Shown here piece by piece: positions 59,267-64,000 of a stretch of DNA of 64,000 nt. Origin of the DNA: an uncultured Lachnospiraceae bacterium (GTDB lineage: Bacteria; Bacillota; Clostridia; Lachnospirales; Lachnospiraceae). The notes below the pieces were generated by a model, which saw only the letters and a program-made list of their open reading frames with translations, had not been told where the DNA came from and searched no databases. Made by a program: the position numbers and the translations under genes. The number at the start of each line of letters is the position of its first letter. The stretch's first letter is position 1. The stretch lies in assembly GCA_910577275.1 (NCBI GenBank), contig CAJTMW010000014.1, positions 49,814 through 113,813 of the forward strand, written 5' to 3'.

Positions 59267-61621
59267 CTACAACTCTTTTTCGCAGTTTCTTTCCAGACAG
59301 CTGTTTTCATAAGATAAATTATGGCATGCATTAATTATATTACGGTAAATATCCCGTTTACTAATCAAACGAGTATGCAACTCATTGTTCATAATAATCC
59401 GTGCTGTCTTATACTGGCCAATATAGCTGTCAGACCACATATCATAATTTTTCATAACCATATCATAAAAACGCTTACTTGAATATTTAAATCTACGATT
59501 AATATTTTTTCTTACTGCTTCTGCGTCATTTTCCCTAGCGCGAGTCACCCGCCCAAGCAGTTCCGATTTATCCTGAAATAAATGAATAAACAGCATATCA
59601 TTAACATTTTTAGCCACACTGTAGAAAAACGACTGTATTGCTTTTCTGATATACGTATTAAATATATCATCTTTTTTACTGTTCAAAACAGGAATTAATA
59701 CATCGTCAATCAATCTTATTGCCAATAAGCAACGATTATAGTTCTCTCCGTCGCCACTAATATAATAATGAAGCTGTATCTGTCTGGGCCAGTCTGTGTA
59801 ATCCATTCCAATAAAAATACTATCGTAATTCAGGTAGTCTTCTTTATCTGCCCCTAATATTTCAGCCAGATTCCTCCTTTCATCAAACGCTGCATACTTG
59901 ACAAACTGCCATGCCGTAAACACGAGTATTTTCTCTTCGTTTCCTCCCATTGGCAAAATTTCAATATCTTCTGTTGAATACCTGATAATGCCTATTTCTT
60001 TTTGGTTATACCGTTCTGTCCGAATATAATACTGGTCATCATTATAAATATTCTCAAATGCTTTTAAATCAGATACATAAACATATACAGCCTTTTCCCC
60101 TTTCTCTCTTGCCGCATTTATCCTTTTCTCACAAAAATCCAAAAGCTGTTCATTTGCATACTTTTCTATCTTCCCCAAATGGCCATAACAGCATTCGCCT
60201 GTCAATACCTCATATAATTCTTCCAACGCATTACTATCGCAGATATCATTTTCTTTTTGATTACTTAAATAATATTCCCCATAATTCCCAAAAGTGTATC
60301 TCTGCCGCATAAATCCGATATTTTCCCGCATAATGGCTGTTGTTGACTTATATAATTCTATGCAATCCAAAATAAAAACAATATTATGCGTATCAATCAG
60401 TTTGCCCAATCTTTCCCTTTCGAGCAACACTTCACCTGGTTTTCCACAATACTTAATACGGTTGTCAATAACCGCATCTGTTTCCAGCTCGTTTTTAGTA
60501 TAGATATGAAATGTTATTGCAGGCCTTACTCTGCTATCCCTGTAAATTTTCTCAGTAACATATTGATATAATTCTTCAAGCGGTTGAGAGCTCAAATCTC
60601 CCATAATAGCTACCTTAAAATCGGAAGTACTATTTCGTTTGGGCAGATTATACTCATAAATGATTTTTTCACCCAGCCGCAGCTCCCCAATGCCCTCATA
60701 ACTGTTATATGTTTTAATATTCCTTGCATTAATCTGAAACTTCAAATTATAGTTTTTATTTTCTACATAAGGAGCTATAGCCGCACGAAATAATTCCTGC
60801 CTTTCCCCCGGCATATACCATCTGAATATATTCTGGGCTTTAACCAGCAAGGTATGCTGACAGAGCATCTGCATGCCCCTGCTGACAGCTTCCTGTTCGT
60901 CTGTTATCAGCCGATAATATTTCTCCACCCCCTGAATCACCTTTTGCAGTTTGACCAGAACAATTGGCGACCAGAAGCTTATATTATAAATACCTGTTCT
61001 TTCATCAAATACCGCATCTGCACATAGAAGTTCCTGTATTAACGAATTTCTTTCTCCCGGTTCCAGCTCAGCATAATACGTTACAAAGCTGCCAAGGAGT
61101 TCATAATAACTATTTAAATATTCGGCAGCGTCTTCATCCCTCAGACCAAACACACATTCCTGTTTCCAAATACGCTCTCTGTTAAAAAAGAAATTATCGC
61201 TGCAATATTTTAAATGTTCTACAGCATCTTCATTTACAAAACGGTTTGTCAGATTACACAATTGACTGTCAAATTTAATTTTAAATTCTTCCCAATCCTG
61301 CATCTTCTGTTCAAACATATCAATCTGAAAGCGCGAATCAATGGGAATCACTCTTTCCGGTTCTCTGATTTCTGAAGCGGTAATCTCCAGTTTCTTCGTA
61401 CCTGCCTGTATACTATGATACATATCGTAAAACAAGCGTTTTCCCCAGCCTTCATCTCGTGTGTCAGCCCACTCTCCGTCACCTCCGAACTCACGGAACA
61501 AAACAGGCCTGTGCTTTAAATCGTATTCCTCCTTTAAAACGCCGCACACCATCAGGGATTCCTCCAGGAAATTCATGAAATCCCTTTGCTTTATCTGAGA
61601 ATCTTTATGCGTCTCTGCCAT
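59267..61621 (-). CDS. 784-aa protein of unknown function, first gene of the ParA/HD operon
   Basis: 784 aa, soluble, no recognised domain. The N-terminal 300 residues are helical and acidic. Residues about 340-480 alternate beta strands and helices (FKVAIMGDLSSQPLEELYQY, NIVFILDCIELYKSTTAIM), which hints at a Rossmann-like fold without a P-loop. A C-terminal helical region ends in YENSCLERNCEKEL. GGAGG lies 5 nt before the ATG. It is the longest gene in the window without a family that I know. It is co-transcribed with the ParA-like and HD-domain genes, so a joint complex is plausible. Confidence 0.6.
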   Translation of the reverse strand: MAETHKDSQIKQRDFMNFLEESLMVCGVLKEEYDLKHRPVLFREFGGDGEWADTRDEGWGKRLFYDMYHSIQAGTKKLEITASEIREPERVIPIDSRFQIDMFEQKMQDWEEFKIKFDSQLCNLTNRFVNEDAVEHLKYCSDNFFFNRERIWKQECVFGLRDEDAAEYLNSYYELLGSFVTYYAELEPGERNSLIQELLCADAVFDERTGIYNISFWSPIVLVKLQKVIQGVEKYYRLITDEQEAVSRGMQMLCQHTLLVKAQNIFRWYMPGERQELFRAAIAPYVENKNYNLKFQINARNIKTYNSYEGIGELRLGEKIIYEYNLPKRNSTSDFKVAIMGDLSSQPLEELYQYVTEKIYRDSRVRPAITFHIYTKNELETDAVIDNRIKYCGKPGEVLLERERLGKLIDTHNIVFILDCIELYKSTTAIMRENIGFMRQRYTFGNYGEYYLSNQKENDICDSNALEELYEVLTGECCYGHLGKIEKYANEQLLDFCEKRINAAREKGEKAVYVYVSDLKAFENIYNDDQYYIRTERYNQKEIGIIRYSTEDIEILPMGGNEEKILVFTAWQFVKYAAFDERRNLAEILGADKEDYLNYDSIFIGMDYTDWPRQIQLHYYISGDGENYNRCLLAIRLIDDVLIPVLNSKKDDIFNTYIRKAIQSFFYSVAKNVNDMLFIHLFQDKSELLGRVTRARENDAEAVRKNINRRFKYSSKRFYDMVMKNYDMWSDSYIGQYKTARIIMNNELHTRLISKRDIYRNIINACHNLSYENSCLERNCEKEL

Positions 61622-61715
61622 GATTACCTCCGCCCTCTTTTGAGGACTGTTGATTATTGAAATGTTTTAGGGGGCGCGAACACTTAAGTAGACATCATAA
61701 ACCCCACACTGAATA

Positions 61716-61744
61716 ATTATATACAAATGTAACAAAATTGACAA
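61716..61744 (-). promoter_or_regulatory. promoter of the ParA/HD operon
   Basis: Minus-strand TTGTCA (61739-61744), 17 bp, TATAAT (61716-61721). The leader to the ATG at 61621 is about 90 nt. Upstream, 61745-61860 is very AT-rich with several TTTTATAC-like repeats. Confidence 0.75.
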
Positions 61745-61869
61745 TACAATTTCCGTCCTTTTTTTATTTTTATACAATGCATCTATTTTATACACAAATC
61801 CCTCCTCCAATTTTATGCATATTTTATACAGTTAATTTCATCTCACTATGTTGTTAATTCTATATCACT

Positions 61870-62106
61870 TTACGGTATTGATATGCTCTTCGCCTTCTTC
61901 ATCAGCTCATAAACAAATTCATCCGCTTTAGCGCTAACTTTCGTATATTTAGGCGCAGAGGAATATTTCCTTAGCAAGCAAATAAATTCATTTTTATCCT
62001 TTTTGAGTGCATGCGATGCCCTTACTATTAATTCCTGTGCCCGATAATACTGCAATGCGGTAGTAGATATAAATTTATCGAAATTATCTTTAAACCACTG
62101 CGGCAT
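61870..62106 (-). CDS. small protein of unknown function
   Basis: 78 aa, starting MPQWFKDNFDKFISTTALQY and ending AKSISIP; helical and basic, no signal peptide. I choose the ATG at 62106 because AGGGAAG lies 8 nt upstream; another ATG six codons earlier has no binding site. It is separated from the operon downstream by that operon's own promoter. Codon use looks like coding DNA, but I know no family. Confidence 0.5.
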   Translation of the reverse strand: MPQWFKDNFDKFISTTALQYYRAQELIVRASHALKKDKNEFICLLRKYSSAPKYTKVSAKADEFVYELMKKAKSISIP

Positions 62107-62124
62107 ATTAAAATCTTCCCTCAT

Positions 62125-62345
62125 AAGCTTTACATTTTCCGGCTCTAACAGGATATCTGAATCATTTAAATGTTATTGCCCGGATAAATAGTCGTCAAGA
62201 ATACTCCCCATTTTTTTCTGCTAATCAACATTCGATGCGCTGTAGAGATACGATTGTCTCCAGCAGATACAGTGAGCACTATTACCAGATGACACATCAA
62301 TTTCTCGTAATTAATCTGTGAATAACGAAATATAAAACAACATAT
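62125..62345. other. gap without a convincing gene
   Basis: 221 bp. A 43-codon frame on the minus strand (62166-62297, starting MCHLVIVLTVSAGDNR) has no good ribosome binding site and no recognised similarity. It could be a gene fragment. No promoter or terminator stands out. Confidence 0.3.
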
Positions 62346-62690
62346 TTACCCAATTTCCTCATTTACCACTGTACAATATGCTGCATTCATCGAAGTGGAA
62401 ATTATCATATCGCCGTCATAACACTTTGTAATAAGTTTCCCGTTCTCACCTGTCTTCCCAGTTTCCAAAACCATAGTAGCAATACAACGGCTACCGGATT
62501 GCGTGGGCTTCAATTCCAACTTCCCCGGAATGAGTCTGTCCTCATTAGAAATAGTTGAAAAGAAATAGCAGTAATATTCCCCCAGATATGCTCTGAACAC
62601 GGGATTATCGCCACGATAAATAAGTTGAGAGGACGCATCTGTGTTTATATTGCTCTCATACATAACATTCCGCTCGTCCATTGACAGCAT
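62346..62690 (-). CDS. small protein of unknown function
   Basis: 114 aa, starting MLSMDERNVMYESNINTDAS. The middle part (FRAYLGEYYCYFFSTISNED and GKLELKPTQSGSRCIATMVL) looks like a globular beta-rich domain. AGAGG lies 11 nt before the ATG. It follows the 64-aa gene by 25 nt and is probably co-transcribed. The upstream frame is closed by a TAA seven codons before the start. It could be the C-terminal part of a regulator, but no complete family can be named. Confidence 0.5.
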   Translation of the reverse strand: MLSMDERNVMYESNINTDASSQLIYRGDNPVFRAYLGEYYCYFFSTISNEDRLIPGKLELKPTQSGSRCIATMVLETGKTGENGKLITKCYDGDMIISTSMNAAYCTVVNEEIG

Positions 62691-62715
62691 ATCCGCTATA
62701 TCCTCTTTTTAAACT

Positions 62716-62910
62716 TTACGTATTTGGACTGCATTGGTTAAGGAAATCGATGTACTTCCCTGTAAAATTTTCGATAAAGTTGACTGACTCATAAAATATC
62801 CATTTTCGACGCATTGCATTATTAATCTGCTGAGCGACTAACTTGTAGTAATCTTTTGCCTTTATTTCTGTTTGTTGTTTAATGCTGGTTTCTTTTTTTA
62901 TTTTTTCCAT
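62716..62910 (-). CDS. small protein of unknown function
   Basis: 64 aa, basic and helical, starting MEKIKKETSIKQQTEIKAKD and ending DFLNQCSPNT. AAGGAG with 7-nt spacing precedes the ATG, a strong sign that it is translated. It is divergent from the glycine-rich membrane protein gene at 62974, with 63 bp between them. The 114-aa gene follows downstream. Confidence 0.5.
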   Translation of the reverse strand: MEKIKKETSIKQQTEIKAKDYYKLVAQQINNAMRRKWIFYESVNFIENFTGKYIDFLNQCSPNT

Positions 62911-62973
62911 ATCAGCTCTCCTTCTTTATTGCTTAAAGGAAACTCAAAAAACACTCTAACACCAGAAAGGAGG

Positions 62974-63213
62974 ATGTCGATTATTAAAGTAGGATGCAAG
63001 AAGGTAGGAAGCTTTTTCGGAGGTGTAATTGGCGCAGCATTCGGCTATCCTCAAATTGGCAAAGTAATAGGACTTGGATTGGGCGGATTTATTGGCAGTC
63101 TTGTCGATACAGGGGCTCCGGAAGCTTTCTGGGCAGATTTCCTCAGTGATTATACTACACAGGCCGCCGCCGACATACGCGAATTTGGTTTTTCACCCTC
63201 AGACATATTCTAA
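62974..63213 (+). CDS. small glycine-rich (glycine-zipper) protein
   Basis: 79 aa. The centre has repeated GxxxG spacing (SFFGGVIGAAFGYPQIGKVI followed by GLGLGGFIGSLVD), as in glycine-zipper membrane proteins and some bacteriocin-like peptides. The C-terminus (EAFWADFLSDYTTQAAADIR) is soluble and acidic. AAAGGAGG directly touches the ATG, so spacing is abnormal; an ATT two codons later would be better spaced. A pair with the next gene, 20 nt downstream, is likely. Confidence 0.6.
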   Translation: MSIIKVGCKKVGSFFGGVIGAAFGYPQIGKVIGLGLGGFIGSLVDTGAPEAFWADFLSDYTTQAAADIREFGFSPSDIF

Positions 63214-63232
63214 ATGGAACAGGAGCAAATCT

Positions 63233-63649
63233 ATGAAAAGAAAATATAAGGCAGCAATTATTATCGGAACTTTTTCATCAGTTGTCCTTGGCGCTGTTAT
63301 GGGAAATCTGGCACTAAAAGTCGGTGCAAGCCTGATTCCTATTTTAGGTTCATTCTTCAATTCTGCTACTACAGCTACACTTCACGCCGCGATTGGTTGG
63401 GGAATTTATAAAATATATGAAGATGGCAAGGAGCTGAAAGACATTTCAAAAAAAGAATTTCGGCAATACATGGAAAACAGTAAGTCAGAAGCGGAAGAAA
63501 GCATTGAATGGTATAAAGAAATGTGTAATAAGCTCAGCGAAGAAGACAGAAAAATGCTTAAGACTCTTCAGAAAAAGTTAAAAAATAAAAACTTATCTAT
63601 GGCGGAACGTGACCACATTAATAGACAACTGAAAATTATATTCCAATAA
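63233..63649 (+). CDS. small membrane protein with helical cytoplasmic tail
   Basis: 138 aa. The N-terminal half holds a hydrophobic glycine/alanine-rich region (IIIGTFSSVVLGAVMGNLAL and GASLIPILGSFFNSA). After residue 65 a charged helical tail follows (ELKDISKKEFRQYMENSKSE to the end). AGGAG lies 7 nt before the ATG. It is co-transcribed with the 79-aa protein and ends at a clear terminator. Both may form a membrane pore or complex; this is inference. Confidence 0.65.
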   Translation: MKRKYKAAIIIGTFSSVVLGAVMGNLALKVGASLIPILGSFFNSATTATLHAAIGWGIYKIYEDGKELKDISKKEFRQYMENSKSEAEESIEWYKEMCNKLSEEDRKMLKTLQKKLKNKNLSMAERDHINRQLKIIFQ

Positions 63650-63659
63650 GATGAGTTTG

Positions 63660-63717
63660 ACTCCTTTTTGACAAGAATCCAGATATAGCGATTCTTCTCA
63701 AAAAGGAGTATTTTTAT
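63660..63717 (+). terminator. Rho-independent terminator
   Basis: A long stem (ACTCCTTTTTGA paired with TCAAAAAGGAGT, plus AAGAATC/GATTCTT) within 63660-63709, followed by ATTTTTATT. Confidence 0.85.
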
Positions 63718-63924
63718 TATCAAAAAACACTTTAAATTAATAAGTTTATTGTTTAGGAACAATAGGTAATATTTTCCTATACTTATCATTTTTCTGTCAA
63801 AATTTTATGTACTATAAGTATATTGTCGAAATATGAAAAATTATGTTAATATATATATTAAAGAGTTTTGAACTGTACTATATATAAAAAATATTATAAA
63901 ATCTAAACTTAAGAGAGGGATACT
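63718..63924 (+). promoter_or_regulatory. AT-rich promoter region of the last gene
   Basis: About 207 bp of very AT-rich DNA. A possible promoter is TTGAAC, 18 bp, TATTAT shortly before the ATG at 63925, but several TATA-like stretches compete. No gene is seen. Confidence 0.35.
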
Positions 63925-64000
63925 ATGAATATACCAAAGATAAATATCGGCAACAGCCAAGAAGAAAAAATAATTACAAAGGAATTAAAAATCAATCAAA
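63925..64000 (+). CDS. start of a gene cut by the window edge
   Basis: The first 25 codons read MNIPKINIGNSQEEKIITKE and then LKINQ. GAGAGGG lies 5-6 nt upstream of the ATG. No family can be recognised from this fragment. Confidence 0.5.
   Translation, partial: MNIPKINIGNSQEEKIITKELKINQ

Noticed and set aside
62166..62297. 43-codon frame on the minus strand
   Set aside because: No good ribosome binding site and no recognisable similarity; kept only as a note on the gap.

Overview
The window looks like a chromosome segment of a gut-type Clostridia, most likely Lachnospiraceae. The evidence is a Firmicute-order S10-spc ribosomal protein operon with a zinc-type S14, strong AGGAGG ribosome binding sites, sigma-A promoters with 17-bp spacers, and genes of Lachnospiraceae flavour (DUF1015, DUF5721-like, a RACo-like activator). 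No rRNA, tRNA, CRISPR array or complete insertion sequence was recognised.

Layout. 1-8579, minus strand: the S10-spc operon read from rpsJ to a truncated rplR, driven by a consensus promoter at 8543-8571 with a structured leader of about 325 nt. 8580-15700, minus: an amino-sugar (ManNAc / sialic acid type) uptake and catabolism operon, nanE -> six-hairpin protein -> ABC binding lipoprotein -> two permeases -> ROK kinase -> RpiR regulator, with a palindromic operator at the start point. 15807-15953: a 147-bp imperfect palindromic element. 16088-19595, plus: a secreted barnase-like lipoprotein with its barstar, an acyltransferase and a DUF1015 protein. 19728-31607: mixed housekeeping genes (proB, RACo-like activator, methyltransferase, trpS, MFS exporter, transglutaminase-like protein, AraC regulator, MutS2-like ATPase). 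31728-31976: a free-standing structured ncRNA with its own promoter and terminator.

32019-43159 carries surface and polysaccharide genes: SGNH lipoprotein, GtrB-like transferase, ugd plus UDP-glucuronate epimerase, two secreted proteins (one interrupted at a nine-base G tract), an orphan LytTR regulator, rfbD and two glycosyltransferases. 43430-49806, plus, is a phosphocholine (lic-type) locus: a small membrane protein, a YidC-like domain fused to a TagF/CDP-glycerol transferase-like domain, a wHTH-cytidylyltransferase-choline kinase fusion, a second cytidylyltransferase ending in a kinase stub, and a BCCT transporter. No licD is visible, so the YidC-TagF fusion is the candidate final transferase. 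49849-56064, minus, holds envelope modification genes (AlgI/AlgJ-like acetylation pair, wecB, a sulfatase-like membrane protein, an acyltransferase) with the remnant of a second sulfatase gene.

56099-61621, minus, is a three-gene operon of unknown role: a 784-aa protein, a ParA/MinD-like ATPase and an HD-domain protein with a zinc ribbon. The right edge holds small genes of unknown function, including two adjacent glycine-rich membrane proteins. From about 43.2 kb onwards the DNA is visibly more AT-rich than the left part, consistent with an accessory region. The strongest candidates for undescribed biology are the YidC-TagF phosphocholine locus, the ParA/HD operon, the ncRNA and the poly-G switch.
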